The notes under the pieces were generated by a model that saw only the letters and a program-made list of their open reading frames with translations, was not told the origin of the DNA and ran no database searches. The position numbers and the translations under genes were made by a program. A DNA stretch of 64,000 bases from assembly GCF_900142845.1 (NCBI RefSeq), contig NZ_FSRU01000002.1:2356001-2420000 (forward strand), read 5' to 3'. Within the stretch, counting starts at the first letter, position 1. Every line of letters begins with the position of its first letter. The DNA comes from Paraburkholderia phenazinium. Lineage in GTDB: Bacteria; Pseudomonadota; Gammaproteobacteria; Burkholderiales; Burkholderiaceae. Below, in pieces: positions 52,627-62,534 of this stretch.

Positions 52627-55464
52627 ATGAGCAACAAGAAAGCCGATTCGAAACCGCAGTCCCGATACCCGGTCAACCTGCTCGACACGCCGTTCCCGAT
52701 GCGTGGCGACCTGCCCAAACGCGAGCCGCAATGGGTCAAGGAATGGCAGGAGCGCAAGGTCTACGAAACGATCCGCGCCGCCTCCAAGGGCCGCAAGAAG
52801 TTCATCCTGCACGACGGCCCGCCGTATGCGAACGGCGACATCCACCTCGGCCACGCAGTGAACAAGATCCTCAAGGACATGGTCGTCAAGTCGCGCAACA
52901 TGGCGGGCTTCGACGCGGCCTACGTGCCGGGCTGGGACTGCCACGGCATGCCGATCGAAATCCAGATCGAAAAGCAGTTCGGCAAGTCGCTGCCGGCCGC
53001 CGAGGTCATGCAGAAAGCGCGCGCCTACGCCACCGAGCAGATCGAGAAGCAGAAGGTCGGCTTCCGCCGTCTGGGCGTACTCGGAGAGTGGGACAACCCG
53101 TACAAGACCATGAACTTCACGAACGAAGCCGGCGAAATCCGGGCGCTCGCGAAGATCATCGAAAAGGGCTACGTGTTCCGCGGCCTGAAGCCGGTGAACT
53201 GGTGTTTCGACTGCGGCTCGGCGCTGGCTGAGGCGGAAGTCGAGTACAAGGACAAGACCGATCCGACCATCGACGTGCTGTTCGCCTTCGCCGAGCCGGA
53301 AAAGACCGCGCAAGCATTCGGCCTCGCGGCGTTGCCGAGCAGCGAAGGCGGCATCGTGATCTGGACCACGACGCCGTGGACGATCCCCGCCAACCAGGCG
53401 CTGAACGTCCACCCGGAGATCGTCTACGCGCTGGTGGAAACGCCGCGCGGCCTGCTGATCCTCGCGCAAGAGCGTGTCGAAGCGTGCCTCAGGCAATACG
53501 GCCTCGAAGGCAGCGTCGTCGCCACCACCGCGGGCGCCAAGCTCGCCAACCTGCGTTTCCATCACCCGCTCGCTTCGGCACATCCGAGCTACAAGCGCAC
53601 GGCGCCGGTCTATCTCGGCGACTACGTGACGACGGAAACCGGCACCGGCATCGTGCACTCGTCGCCCGCCTATGGCGTGGAAGACTTCGTGTCGTGCAAG
53701 GCGCACGGCATGGCCGATTCGGACATCGTCAGTCCGGTGATGGGCGACGGCCGTTATATCGAATCGCTCGCGCTGTTCGGCGGCCTGTCCATCTGGGCGG
53801 CCAATCCGAAGATCGTCGAAGCGCTTGAAGCGGCCGGCTCGCTGCTGCGCACGGAAAAGTACACGCACAGCTACATGCACTGCTGGCGCCACAAGACGCC
53901 GATCATCTACCGCGCCACCTCGCAGTGGTTCGCCGGCATGGACGTGAAGCCGAACGACACCGACAAGACGCTGCGCGAAACCGCTCTGGAAGGTATCGAG
54001 AACACGGCGTTCTATCCGTCGTGGGGCAAGCAGCGTCTGTTCAGCATGATCGCCAACCGTCCTGACTGGACGCTGTCGCGCCAACGCCAATGGGGCGTGC
54101 CGATGGCCTTCTTCGTGCACAAGGAAACCGGCGAGCTGCATCCGCGCACGCTGGCGCTGCTCGAAGAAGTCGCGCAACGCGTCGAGAAGGCCGGCATCGA
54201 AGCGTGGCAAACGCTCGATCCGCGCGAACTGCTCGGCGACGACGCCAACATGTACGAAAAGAACCGCGACACGCTCGACGTGTGGTTCGATTCCGGCACG
54301 ACGCATTGGCACGTGCTGCGCGGCTCGCACAAGGACGAGCTGCAGTTCCCGGCCGACCTGTATCTGGAAGGCTCGGACCAGCACCGCGGCTGGTTCCATT
54401 CGTCGCTCCTGACGGCGTCGATGCTCGACGGCCGGCCGCCGTACAACGCGCTGCTGACGCACGGCTTCACCGTCGACGGCGAAGGCCGCAAGATGAGCAA
54501 GTCGCTTGGCAACGGCATCGATCCAGAGGAAGTGGCGAACCGTCTCGGCGCGGAAATCATCCGCCTGTGGATCGCTTCGACCGACTACTCGGGCGAGCTG
54601 GCTATCTCCGAGGAAATCCTGAAGCGCGTGACGGAAGGCTACCGCCGCATCCGCAATACGCTGCGCTTCCTGCTCGCGAATCTGTCGGACTTCGACTTCG
54701 AGAAACACGCGCGTCCGGAAGAAGACTGGCTCGAGATCGACCGTTATGCGGTGGCGCTGTCGGCCAATCTGCAGACGGACATCCTCGCGCACTACGACAA
54801 GTACGAGTTCCACCCGGTCGTGGCCAAGCTGCAGACGTTCTGCTCGGAAGACCTCGGCGGTTTCTACCTCGACGTGCTGAAGGACCGCCTGTACACCACG
54901 GCGGCCGATTCCGTCGCCCGCCGCGCCGCACAGACCGCGCTGTATCACATCGCCCACGGCCTGCTGCGCATCATGGCGCCGTTCCTGTCGTTCACCGCGG
55001 AAGAAGCGTGGAAGGTGTTCCAGCCGAACAGCGAAACCATCTTCACGGAGACGTATCACGCCTATCCGGAAGTCGCGGATGCCGCCGCGCTGCTCGACAA
55101 GTGGACGCTGCTGCGCGCGGTGCGCAGCGACGTCACCAAGGCGCTGGAAGAAGCGCGCGTCGCGAACCTGATCGGCTCGTCGCTGCAGGCGGAAGTCGAA
55201 ATCCGCGCGAGCGGCGCGCGTCATGACGCGCTGGCGAGCCTCGGCGCGGATCTGAAGTTCGTGCTGATCACGTCCTCGGCGACGGTCGTGAAGGTGGCGA
55301 GCGAAGCGGACGAAGGCGTCGAAGTGAGCGCCTCGAAGTATCTGAAGTGCGAACGCTGCTGGCACTACCGCGCGGACGTCGGCGAGAACGCTGAGCACCC
55401 CACGCTGTGCGGCCGGTGCTTCAGCAACCTGTTCGGAAGCGGCGAAACGAGGAGCGCGGCATAA
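52627..55464 (+). CDS. ileS: isoleucyl-tRNA synthetase
   Basis: This is a 945-residue class I synthetase. The HIGH motif is [13 protein letters not shown] near residue 72, the KMSKS motif is RKMSKSLGN near residue 620, and an editing domain lies between them ([18 protein letters not shown]). The C-terminal zinc finger has cysteines in [14 protein letters not shown] and [10 protein letters not shown]. It attaches isoleucine to tRNA-Ile and edits valine. The ATG at 52627 is the family start. Its stop overlaps the lspA start (TAATG), showing coupling. The 174-bp gap from ribF contains no clear promoter. Confidence 0.97.
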   Translation: MSNKKADSKPQSRYPVNLLDTPFPMRGDLPKREPQWVKEWQERKVYETIRAASKGRKKFILHDGPPYANGDIHLGHAVNKILKDMVVKSRNMAGFDAAYVPGWDCHGMPIEIQIEKQFGKSLPAAEVMQKARAYATEQIEKQKVGFRRLGVLGEWDNPYKTMNFTNEAGEIRALAKIIEKGYVFRGLKPVNWCFDCGSALAEAEVEYKDKTDPTIDVLFAFAEPEKTAQAFGLAALPSSEGGIVIWTTTPWTIPANQALNVHPEIVYALVETPRGLLILAQERVEACLRQYGLEGSVVATTAGAKLANLRFHHPLASAHPSYKRTAPVYLGDYVTTETGTGIVHSSPAYGVEDFVSCKAHGMADSDIVSPVMGDGRYIESLALFGGLSIWAANPKIVEALEAAGSLLRTEKYTHSYMHCWRHKTPIIYRATSQWFAGMDVKPNDTDKTLRETALEGIENTAFYPSWGKQRLFSMIANRPDWTLSRQRQWGVPMAFFVHKETGELHPRTLALLEEVAQRVEKAGIEAWQTLDPRELLGDDANMYEKNRDTLDVWFDSGTTHWHVLRGSHKDELQFPADLYLEGSDQHRGWFHSSLLTASMLDGRPPYNALLTHGFTVDGEGRKMSKSLGNGIDPEEVANRLGAEIIRLWIASTDYSGELAISEEILKRVTEGYRRIRNTLRFLLANLSDFDFEKHARPEEDWLEIDRYAVALSANLQTDILAHYDKYEFHPVVAKLQTFCSEDLGGFYLDVLKDRLYTTAADSVARRAAQTALYHIAHGLLRIMAPFLSFTAEEAWKVFQPNSETIFTETYHAYPEVADAAALLDKWTLLRAVRSDVTKALEEARVANLIGSSLQAEVEIRASGARHDALASLGADLKFVLITSSATVVKVASEADEGVEVSASKYLKCERCWHYRADVGENAEHPTLCGRCFSNLFGSGETRSAA

Positions 55465-55964
55465 TGGCAAGAACCCTGTCGAAACCCGCCAGCGGTTCGC
55501 TGGCACCGTGGCTTGGCGTGGCGCTGATCGTCATCCTGTTTGATCAGCTCACGAAAATCGCTATCCAGAAGGTGTTTGCCTACGGCGTCCCGCATGCGGT
55601 CGCGCCGTTTTTCAACCTCATTCTGGTGTACAACCGCGGCGCCGCCTTCAGCTTCCTCGCCATGGCGGGTGGTTGGCAGCGCTGGGCCTTCACGGGCCTT
55701 GGCGTGGTCGCGGCGCTGGTGATTTGCTACCTGCTCAAGCGTCACGGCGGGCAGAAGCTGTTCTGCACCGCCCTGGCGCTGATTCTCGGCGGGGCGCTCG
55801 GTAACGTGATCGACCGGCTGGCTTATGGCCACGTGATCGACTTCCTCGATTTCCACGTGGGCAGCTGGCACTGGCCGGCGTTCAACCTCGCCGACAGCGC
55901 GATTACGATCGGCGCGATACTGCTCGTGCTCGACGAATTGCGGCGCGTGCGCGGCTCGCGCTAA
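55464..55964 (+). CDS. lspA: lipoprotein signal peptidase (signal peptidase II)
   Basis: This 166-residue inner-membrane aspartyl protease cleaves prolipoproteins after lipid attachment. It has four membrane helices and the conserved blocks DQLTKI near residue 24, [16 protein letters not shown], and the catalytic aspartates in [19 protein letters not shown] and [12 protein letters not shown] lies 10 nt before the ATG, which overlaps the ileS stop. It follows ileS, as in most proteobacteria. Confidence 0.96.
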   Translation: MARTLSKPASGSLAPWLGVALIVILFDQLTKIAIQKVFAYGVPHAVAPFFNLILVYNRGAAFSFLAMAGGWQRWAFTGLGVVAALVICYLLKRHGGQKLFCTALALILGGALGNVIDRLAYGHVIDFLDFHVGSWHWPAFNLADSAITIGAILLVLDELRRVRGSR

Positions 55965-56026
55965 CGCCGCGAGTTTCGGGGCCGGCGCGCCTGGCCGGCC
56001 ATCATGCTTTGTCTCGGAGGCTTGCG

Positions 56027-57241
56027 TTGGCAACCGCAGAACTCGCAGGAAAACATCTCGTCCTCGGCCTCTCGGGCGGGATTGCCTGCTACAAGATCGC
56101 CGAACTCACGCGCCTGCTGACCAAGGCAGGCGCAACCGTGCAGGTCGTCATGACCGAAGCGGCGACGCAATTCATCACGCCGGTCACCATGCAGGCGCTA
56201 TCGGGCCGTCCGGTCTACAGCAGCCAGTGGGACGGGCGCGTGCCGAACAACATGGCGCACATCGACCTGTCGCGTGAAGCGGATGCGATCGTGATTGCGC
56301 CGGCTTCGACCGATTTCCTCGCCAAACTGGCACATGGCATGGCCGACGACCTGCTGTCGACGCTGTGCGTCGCACGCGATTGTCCGCTGCTGGTCGTGCC
56401 GGCGATGAACCGTCAGATGTGGCAAAACCCGGCCACACAGCGCAACGTCGCGCAACTGCGCGCGGACGGCGTTGAAGTGCTCGGGCCGGATTCCGGTCCG
56501 CAAGCCTGCGGTGAAGTGGGCGATGGCCGGATGCTCGAAGCCGCCGCCACCTACGAGGCGATCGCTTCGTTCTTCCAGCCGAAGATTCTCGCCGGCCGCC
56601 GCGTGCTGCTGACCGCCGGCCCCACCTTCGAACCGCTGGATCCGGTGCGCGGCATCACCAACCGCTCGAGCGGCAAGATGGGTTTCGCGCTGGCGCGCGC
56701 GGCCCAGCAGGCCGGCGCCGACGTGCATCTGGTAGCCGGTCCGGTCGCGCTCGAAACACCGTGGGGCGTGATCCGCGAGGACGTGCAAACCGCGCAGCAG
56801 ATGCACGATGCGGTGATGCGCGCCGTGCCCGACTACGACATCTTTATCGGCGTGGCGGCGGTCGCCGACTGGCGCGTCGATCATGTCAGCGAACACAAGA
56901 TCAAGAAGACCGCTGAGCGTGCCATGCCCACGTTCAGCTTCGTCGAAAATCCGGACATCCTTGCCGCAGTGGCGAAGCTGCCTCACCCGCCTTTCTGCGT
57001 CGGTTTTGCGGCGGAAAGCGGCGACCTGGAAGTCCACGGCGAAGAAAAGCGCGTGCGCAAGAATGTGCCGCTGCTGATCGGCAATCTGGGCCCATTGACC
57101 TTCGGCCTCGACGACAACGAAGTGGTCCTGTTCGAGGCCGGCGCCGCGACGAAGCTGCCGCGCGCGGACAAGCAGGCGCTCGCGAGCGCATTGATTGCCG
57201 AAATCGCGAAGCGGCTGCCCGATACGAGCCTGATCCGGTAA
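56027..57241 (+). CDS. coaBC: bifunctional phosphopantothenoylcysteine synthetase/decarboxylase CoaBC
   Basis: This 404-residue enzyme performs two consecutive steps of coenzyme A synthesis. The N-terminal CoaC flavoprotein has LGLSGGIACYKIAEL, the active-site histidine in NNMAHIDLSREAD, and PAMNRQMWQNPATQRN. The C-terminal CoaB has LLTAGPTFEPLDPVRGITNRSSGKMG and the KIKKT CTP-binding segment. The start is TTG at 56027, 6 nt after GGAGG; no ATG fits. It lies 62 bp after lspA and is probably in the same operon. Confidence 0.95.
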   Translation: MATAELAGKHLVLGLSGGIACYKIAELTRLLTKAGATVQVVMTEAATQFITPVTMQALSGRPVYSSQWDGRVPNNMAHIDLSREADAIVIAPASTDFLAKLAHGMADDLLSTLCVARDCPLLVVPAMNRQMWQNPATQRNVAQLRADGVEVLGPDSGPQACGEVGDGRMLEAAATYEAIASFFQPKILAGRRVLLTAGPTFEPLDPVRGITNRSSGKMGFALARAAQQAGADVHLVAGPVALETPWGVIREDVQTAQQMHDAVMRAVPDYDIFIGVAAVADWRVDHVSEHKIKKTAERAMPTFSFVENPDILAAVAKLPHPPFCVGFAAESGDLEVHGEEKRVRKNVPLLIGNLGPLTFGLDDNEVVLFEAGAATKLPRADKQALASALIAEIAKRLPDTSLIR

Positions 57242-57303
57242 CGCTCGGGCAACTGAGCAGTCCTCTTTGCCGGAACCTTGAGTCACACTGGAGCAGTACT
57301 GTC

Positions 57304-58305
57304 ATGACGCTACTATCCGTGCTCGATCAAACGCCCGTGATCGACGGGCACTCAGTGGCGGACGCGATCGCCGCCACCGTTGAACTCGCGCAGCTCGCCG
57401 ACGATCTCGGCTACACGCGCTACTGGTGCGCCGAGCATCACGGGCTGCGCGGCGTGTCGAACCCCTGCCCCGAGGTGATGCTGGCGCGCCTTGGCAGCGT
57501 CACGCAACGGATTCGCCTCGGCTCCGGCGGCGTGATGCTGCCGTACTACAGCCCGTTCAAGGTCGCCGAGCAGTTCATGATGCTCGAAGCGCTGTTTCCC
57601 AATCGCATCGACCTCGGCGTCGGCCGCGCGCCTGGCGGCGATATGCGCACGGCACAGGCCGTCGCCGCCGGCGACTACAACCGTGGCGACATCTTCCCGC
57701 AGCAGGTCGCCGATCTGGTCGGGCTGATGAAGGGCACGCTGCCGGCCGATCACGTCGCACAGGGTGTGCTGCTGCAGCCGCAGGTCGAGACTCGCCCGCA
57801 GTTATGGGTGCTGGGTTCGAGCGAATTCGGTGGACTGCTCGCCGCGCAACTCGGCATTCGCTTCGCGTTCGCGCATTTCATCAACGCGCATTTCGGCCAT
57901 CAGGTGGCGCACGCGTATCGCGAGCGCTTCAAGGCCGGTAACGAAGCGCAGCCCTATCTGGCCGCCGCTGTATTCGTGATCTGCGCCGACACCGAACAGG
58001 AAGCGGCCGATCTGGAAAAAGCCGTCGATCTGCGCCGCGTGCAGATGGCCTATGGTCTGAACGCACCGATTCCCAACATCGAACAAGGCCTTGCCCAGGA
58101 GTACGGCGAACGCGAAAAGCTGGTGATCGACCGCGAGAAGCCACGCAGCATCATCGGCACGCCGGAGCAGGTGACCGAGCGCATGCTCGACCTGCAGGCG
58201 CAGTTCCAGGCCGACGAGCTGGTGGTGCTGACCGTAGCGGGCAGTTACCGCGCGCGGCTGCGTTCGTACGAACTTCTTGCCGACGCGTTCCAGCTCGGAC
58301 GCTAA
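57304..58305 (+). CDS. LLM class flavin-dependent oxidoreductase (luciferase-like monooxygenase)
   Basis: This 333-residue bacterial-luciferase-family TIM barrel has YTRYWCAEHHGLRGVSNPCPEV, IRLGSGGVMLPYYSPFKVAEQF, RIDLGVGRAPGGD and QLWVLGSSEFGG. These segments are typical of the YhbW-like subgroup, which uses reduced FMN. The substrate is unknown. It is inserted between coaBC and dut in the operon, with GGAG 10 nt before the ATG. Confidence 0.88.
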   Translation: MTLLSVLDQTPVIDGHSVADAIAATVELAQLADDLGYTRYWCAEHHGLRGVSNPCPEVMLARLGSVTQRIRLGSGGVMLPYYSPFKVAEQFMMLEALFPNRIDLGVGRAPGGDMRTAQAVAAGDYNRGDIFPQQVADLVGLMKGTLPADHVAQGVLLQPQVETRPQLWVLGSSEFGGLLAAQLGIRFAFAHFINAHFGHQVAHAYRERFKAGNEAQPYLAAAVFVICADTEQEAADLEKAVDLRRVQMAYGLNAPIPNIEQGLAQEYGEREKLVIDREKPRSIIGTPEQVTERMLDLQAQFQADELVVLTVAGSYRARLRSYELLADAFQLGR

Positions 58306-58352
58306 AGCAACGCTGAGCCTTTCCCCTCTTCCCACCCATTGATTCGAACTGC

Positions 58353-58799
58353 ATGAAACTCGACCTGAAGATTCTCGACGCGCGCATGCGCGACCAACTC
58401 CCGGCATACGCCACGACCGGTAGCGCGGGCCTCGATCTGCGCGCGTGCCTCGACGAACCGCTGACGCTGCAACCCGGCGAAACGGCGCTGGTGCCGACGG
58501 GTCTGGCAATTCACGTGGGCGATTCGGGATATGCAGCGCTGATCCTGCCGCGCTCGGGGCTGGGACATAAGCACGGTATCGTGCTCGGTAATCTGGTGGG
58601 GCTGATCGACTCGGATTACCAGGGGCAACTGATGATCTCAACATGGAATCGCGGACAGACCACGTTCACGCTGAATCCGATGGAGCGGCTGGCGCAACTC
58701 GTGATCGTGCCGGTGGTGCAGGCCGAATTCAACATCGTCGACGATTTCGAAACCAGCGAGCGTGGCGCGGGTGGGTTCGGGAGTACCGGCAAGCACTGA
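58353..58799 (+). CDS. dut: dUTP diphosphatase
   Basis: This 148-residue trimeric dUTPase has the five conserved motifs: [57 protein letters not shown] and [11 protein letters not shown]. It hydrolyses dUTP to dUMP, keeping uracil out of DNA. It is downstream of coaBC, with one oxidoreductase gene between, and followed by a strong terminator. Confidence 0.97.
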   Translation: MKLDLKILDARMRDQLPAYATTGSAGLDLRACLDEPLTLQPGETALVPTGLAIHVGDSGYAALILPRSGLGHKHGIVLGNLVGLIDSDYQGQLMISTWNRGQTTFTLNPMERLAQLVIVPVVQAEFNIVDDFETSERGAGGFGSTGKH

Positions 58800-58871
58800 G
58801 GTTTTTTCTAAAGCGCTCGTACCTGGCAGAGGCGGTACAGTTGACACCGCGCCTATCTGACTGACGCGCAT

Positions 58872-58908
58872 AAAAAAACGGCGCGGGCTTTTAGGCCCGC
58901 GCCGTTTT
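58872..58908. terminator. bidirectional intrinsic terminator between dut and clpA
   Basis: A perfect stem of 14 bp (AAAACGGCGCGGGC with its complement) around a 6-nt loop is flanked by A7 on the left and T4 on the right. It can stop transcription from both convergent genes. Confidence 0.92.
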
Positions 58909-58936
58909 GCTTTGCTAGCTACGTAGCGCTAAGCGC

Positions 58937-61234
58937 TTATTCGACTTCGATCGCTTCCGGATTCGGATTACGCGGCGCCGGTTGCTCGTCGAACGTGAGC
59001 TGCACCTTGTCTTCCGCATCCACGTCGACTGTCACACGGCCGCCGCTCATCAGCTTGCCGAACAGCAGTTCGTCCGCCAGTGCACGACGGATCGTGTCCT
59101 GGATCAGACGCTGCATCGGACGCGCGCCCATCAGCGGATCGAAACCGTGCTTGGCGAGATGCTTGCGCAGCGCGTCGGTGAAGAGCGCGTCCACCTTCTT
59201 CTCGTGCAACTGGTCTTCGAGCTGCATCAGGAACTTGTCGACCACACGCATGATGATTTCCTCATCGAGCGAGCGGAAGCTGATGGTTGCGTCCAGACGG
59301 TTACGGAACTCCGGCGTGAACATGCGCTTGATGTCGACCATTTCGTCGCCGGTTTCGCGGCGCGTCGTGAAGCCGATCACCGACTTGCCCATTGCCTCGG
59401 CACCCGCGTTCGTCGTCATGATGATGATGACGTTGCGGAAATCTGCCTTGCGACCGTTGTTGTCCGTCAGCGTGCCGTGGTCCATCACCTGCAGCAGCAC
59501 GTTGTAGATGTCTGGATGCGCCTTTTCGATTTCATCGAGCAGCAGCACGCAATGCGGCTTCTTCGTCACGGCTTCGGTCAGCAGACCGCCCTGATCGAAA
59601 CCGACATAGCCCGGCGGCGCGCCGATCAAACGGCTCACCGCATGACGCTCCATGTACTCGGACATGTCAAAGCGGATCAGCTCGATACCCAGCGTGAACG
59701 CCAGTTGCTTCGCCACTTCGGTCTTGCCGACACCCGTCGGACCGGAGAACAGGAACGCGCCGATCGGCTTGTCCAGCTTGCCGAGGCCTGCGCGCGCCAT
59801 CTTGATCGCGGCCGACAGCGCGTCGATGGCCGGGTCTTGCCCGAACACCACGCTCTTCAGGTCGCGGTCCAGCGTCTGCAGCTTGCTGCGATCGTCTTGC
59901 GACACGCTTTGCGGCGGGACACGCGCGATCTTCGAGATGATTTCCTCAATCTCGCCCTTGCCGATGGTCTTCTTCTGCTTCGACTTCGGCAGGATGCGTT
60001 GTGCCGCGCCGGCTTCGTCGATCACGTCGATGGCCTTGTCCGGCAGATGACGATCCGTGATGAAGCGTGCCGACAGCTCAGCAGCCGCCGACAGCGCACC
60101 CGACGAGTACTTCACGCCGTGATGCTCTTCGAAGCGCGACTTCAGGCCGCGCAGGATCGCCACCGTCTGTTCGACGGTCGGCTCGGTCACATCCACTTTC
60201 TGGAAGCGGCGTGACAGGGCCGCATCTTTTTCGAAGATGCCGCGGTATTCGGTGAACGTCGTCGCGCCGATGCACTTGAGCGTGCCCGACGACAACGCCG
60301 GCTTCAGCAGATTCGACGCGTCCAGCGTACCGCCCGAGGCCGCGCCTGCGCCGATCAGCGTATGAATTTCGTCGATGAACAGGATGGCATGCGGACGTTC
60401 CTTCAATTCCTTGAGGACCGTCTTCAGGCGTTGCTCGAAATCGCCGCGATACTTCGTGCCGGCCAGCAACGCGCCCATGTCGAGCGAGTACACCTGGGCG
60501 TCGGCCAGAATATCCGGCACTTCGCCGCGCGTAATGCGCCAGGCGAGCCCTTCGGCGATCGCCGTCTTGCCGACGCCGGCCTCACCGACCAGTAGCGGAT
60601 TGTTCTTGCGCCGGCGGCACAGCACCTGCACCACGCGCTCGACTTCCGACTCGCGACCGATCAGCGGATCGATGCGGCCGTCTTTCGCCATCTGGTTCAG
60701 GTTCTGCGTGAATTGGGCGAGCGGCGTTTCTTTCTGCGCGGCCGCTTCGTCAGACTCGGCGTTGGCATCGCTCGCCTTGGCGGCGTCGGTGCTGCTGGTC
60801 TTGGCAATGCCGTGCGAGATGAAATTCACCACGTCCAGACGCGTCACACCCTGCTGTTGCAGGTAGTAGACCGCGTGCGAATCCTTTTCGCCGAAGATCG
60901 CCACCAGCACGTTCGCGCCGGTCACTTCCTTCTTGCCGTTCGAGGTGGACTGCACATGCATGATGGCACGCTGGATCACGCGCTGGAAACCCAGCGTGGG
61001 CTGCGTGTCGACGTCGTCCGTGCCAGGCACGGTTGGCGTGTTGTCATGAATGAAGTTGCGCAGGTTCTGGCGCAGATCCTCGATGTTGGCCGCGCAGGCG
61101 CGTAACACCTCTGCCGCCGTCGGATTGTCCAACAGGGCCAGTAAAAGATGTTCGACCGTAATGAACTCGTGCCGCGCCTGGCGTGCTTCCATGAACGCCA
61201 TGTGCAAGCTGACTTCCAGTTCCTGGGCAATCAT
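58937..61234 (-). CDS. clpA: ATP-dependent Clp protease ATP-binding subunit ClpA
   Basis: This 765-residue AAA+ unfoldase has an N-terminal Clp-N domain (residues 1-145). D1 has Walker [16 protein letters not shown] and D2 has Walker [16 protein letters not shown]. The DEIEKAHPD Walker B and the ClpP-binding loop region around GVTRRETGD-type ITF..R are present ([13 protein letters not shown]; the IGF/L tripeptide). It feeds substrates to ClpP. The ATG at 61234 overlaps the clpS stop (ATGA) and has GGAGG 5 nt upstream, so the two are coupled. Confidence 0.96.
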   Translation of the reverse strand: MIAQELEVSLHMAFMEARQARHEFITVEHLLLALLDNPTAAEVLRACAANIEDLRQNLRNFIHDNTPTVPGTDDVDTQPTLGFQRVIQRAIMHVQSTSNGKKEVTGANVLVAIFGEKDSHAVYYLQQQGVTRLDVVNFISHGIAKTSSTDAAKASDANAESDEAAAQKETPLAQFTQNLNQMAKDGRIDPLIGRESEVERVVQVLCRRRKNNPLLVGEAGVGKTAIAEGLAWRITRGEVPDILADAQVYSLDMGALLAGTKYRGDFEQRLKTVLKELKERPHAILFIDEIHTLIGAGAASGGTLDASNLLKPALSSGTLKCIGATTFTEYRGIFEKDAALSRRFQKVDVTEPTVEQTVAILRGLKSRFEEHHGVKYSSGALSAAAELSARFITDRHLPDKAIDVIDEAGAAQRILPKSKQKKTIGKGEIEEIISKIARVPPQSVSQDDRSKLQTLDRDLKSVVFGQDPAIDALSAAIKMARAGLGKLDKPIGAFLFSGPTGVGKTEVAKQLAFTLGIELIRFDMSEYMERHAVSRLIGAPPGYVGFDQGGLLTEAVTKKPHCVLLLDEIEKAHPDIYNVLLQVMDHGTLTDNNGRKADFRNVIIIMTTNAGAEAMGKSVIGFTTRRETGDEMVDIKRMFTPEFRNRLDATISFRSLDEEIIMRVVDKFLMQLEDQLHEKKVDALFTDALRKHLAKHGFDPLMGARPMQRLIQDTIRRALADELLFGKLMSGGRVTVDVDAEDKVQLTFDEQPAPRNPNPEAIEVE

Positions 61235-61545
61235 GCTTCCTCCATCACACACTGCAGCGGATGCCCGGCCTGCCGTGCGTGGGTAACGACTTGCTCGACT
61301 TTGGTCGACGCGATGTCCCGCGTATAGACCCCACAAACTCCCCTGCCTTCGCGATGCACCTTCAGCATAATCTGCGTTGCGGTTTCACGATCTTTATTGA
61401 AGTATTCCTGCACGATCATCACGACAAATTCCATTGGCGTGAAGTCGTCGTTCAACAGCACCACCTTATACATGGAGGGCGGTTTCAGCTTTTTTTCCTG
61501 CCGCTCCAGTACGGTGCCGTCCTGCTTGTCCGGGATAATTGCCAT
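61231..61545 (-). CDS. clpS: ATP-dependent Clp protease adaptor ClpS
   Basis: This 104-residue adaptor binds N-degron substrates and delivers them to ClpA. It contains [21 protein letters not shown] with the conserved Asn-Asp residues, [20 protein letters not shown] and the C-terminal [10 protein letters not shown]. It is adjacent to and overlaps clpA, as is usual. Confidence 0.97.
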   Translation of the reverse strand: MAIIPDKQDGTVLERQEKKLKPPSMYKVVLLNDDFTPMEFVVMIVQEYFNKDRETATQIMLKVHREGRGVCGVYTRDIASTKVEQVVTHARQAGHPLQCVMEEA

Positions 61546-62198
61546 ACACCCATTCTAAACAACTCGCACAGGCCCGCAATCCTGTCAAAACCCGACCGGC
61601 TGGCCGGCGTTCCCATTCGCCTCCACATGACGGCACTGCCTGTCACGCGTGCGCCTTGCACGGAGCCGATTGCGGAGCCGGCCCTCCTGGAATTTCGTTG
61701 CTTCTGCTGTTGCAGTGCACTTGGATCGAGTATCGCACAACCTGCCGCAGCAAGCTGAACGTGTGCGCGGCAGCCTCCCGCAAAACGCCGGGCTGCCCCA
61801 AGTTTGCTGGCCCCGAGGGGCCTCGCGCGAAGAGACAGGTCCGGGGCGCTCGCGCGCCACCTGATCCTGATACGGTAAGACTTGCGGGAGCACCGACCCG
61901 CAGAACAGCATGTGAGTCGATTATGCGACTTTTCAAGACGGGACGCTTGCGCCACCGCACATAAGAAAAGCGGTAAAAACCCTGGAAATGGGATGTTTGC
62001 AACGCCGTTGGAGGCGTCTCAAAATTTTCTTGACACTCGAATAAAGAGCCTCAACAATCAAGCTGGCACTTTTTTCAGTCAGCCACAAATTCGAAAAAAT
62101 GCCGATGGTGAGCTTGTGAGGAGGGAGCGGCTGCAGACTGCGGCCGTTAAGCTTTTCGAGGGCTCGTGGTGGTGTCATGAGTTACAGGGGAAGTAGGT
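61546..62198. other. divergent control region between clpS and the cold-shock gene
   Basis: This 650-bp gap has no convincing gene. It must hold the clpS promoter at the left. On the right a TTGACA (62030-62035) and AACAAT (62053-62058) spaced by 17 bp form a plausible promoter for the cold-shock gene, leaving about 134 nt of untranslated leader. Several overlapping open frames here (for example 61485-61955) are antisense artefacts of high GC. Confidence 0.6.
62030..62058 (+). promoter_or_regulatory. predicted promoter of the cold-shock gene
   Basis: A perfect -35 TTGACA, a 17-bp spacer and a -10 AACAAT that matches consensus at 4 of 6 positions. The predicted 5' leader of about 134 nt is in the range used by cspA-type RNA thermosensors. 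Confidence 0.6.
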
Positions 62199-62405
62199 AT
62201 GGCAACTGGTACGGTCAAATGGTTCAATGACGCGAAAGGTTTCGGATTCATTACGCCCGACGAAGGCGGTGAGGATCTGTTTGCACACTTTTCGGCCATC
62301 CAGATGAATGGGTTCAAAACCCTGAAGGAAGGTCAAAAGGTCAGCTTTGAGGTCGTGCAAGGCCCCAAAGGCAAGCAGGCATCGAACATCCAGGCCGCTG
62401 CCTGA
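62199..62405 (+). CDS. cold-shock protein (CspA family)
   Basis: This 68-residue single cold-shock domain carries RNP1 KGFGFITP and RNP2-like DLFAHFSAI. It begins [14 protein letters not shown] and ends [13 protein letters not shown]. It binds single-stranded RNA and DNA and melts RNA structure. GGGGAAG lies about 6 nt before the ATG. Position beside clpS-clpA is usual for beta-proteobacterial csp genes; which paralogue it is (cold- or growth-phase-induced) cannot be told. Confidence 0.95.
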   Translation: MATGTVKWFNDAKGFGFITPDEGGEDLFAHFSAIQMNGFKTLKEGQKVSFEVVQGPKGKQASNIQAAA

Positions 62406-62430
62406 ATCTGTTCGATACCCGTACCCTGGA

Positions 62431-62455
62431 AACCCGGCTTCGTGCCGGGTTTCTT
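62431..62455 (+). terminator. intrinsic terminator after the cold-shock gene
   Basis: The stem AACCCGGC/GCCGGGTT with a 5-nt loop is followed by TCTTC, 25 bp after the stop. The T tract is short, so it may be weak. Confidence 0.65.
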
Positions 62456-62534
62456 CATTCTGGGGACGCGTTTTGCGCGGCCCGCGTTGCCGGCGTTGCG
62501 CGCGGGCCATCCGCGGGTCGGGTTGGGCGCGCCG

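Noticed and set aside
52591..55506. 971-residue open frame antisense to ileS
   Set aside because: ileS is unambiguous on the other strand; the antisense product is Arg/Val/His-rich low-complexity sequence with no family.
58982..60214. Long antisense frame opposite clpA
   Set aside because: Same artefact of high GC; clpA has every expected motif in the opposite frame.
61485..62002. Overlapping frames on both strands between clpS and the cold-shock gene
   Set aside because: Arg/Pro/Ala-rich products in several frames at once are typical of non-coding GC-rich DNA; no start signals.
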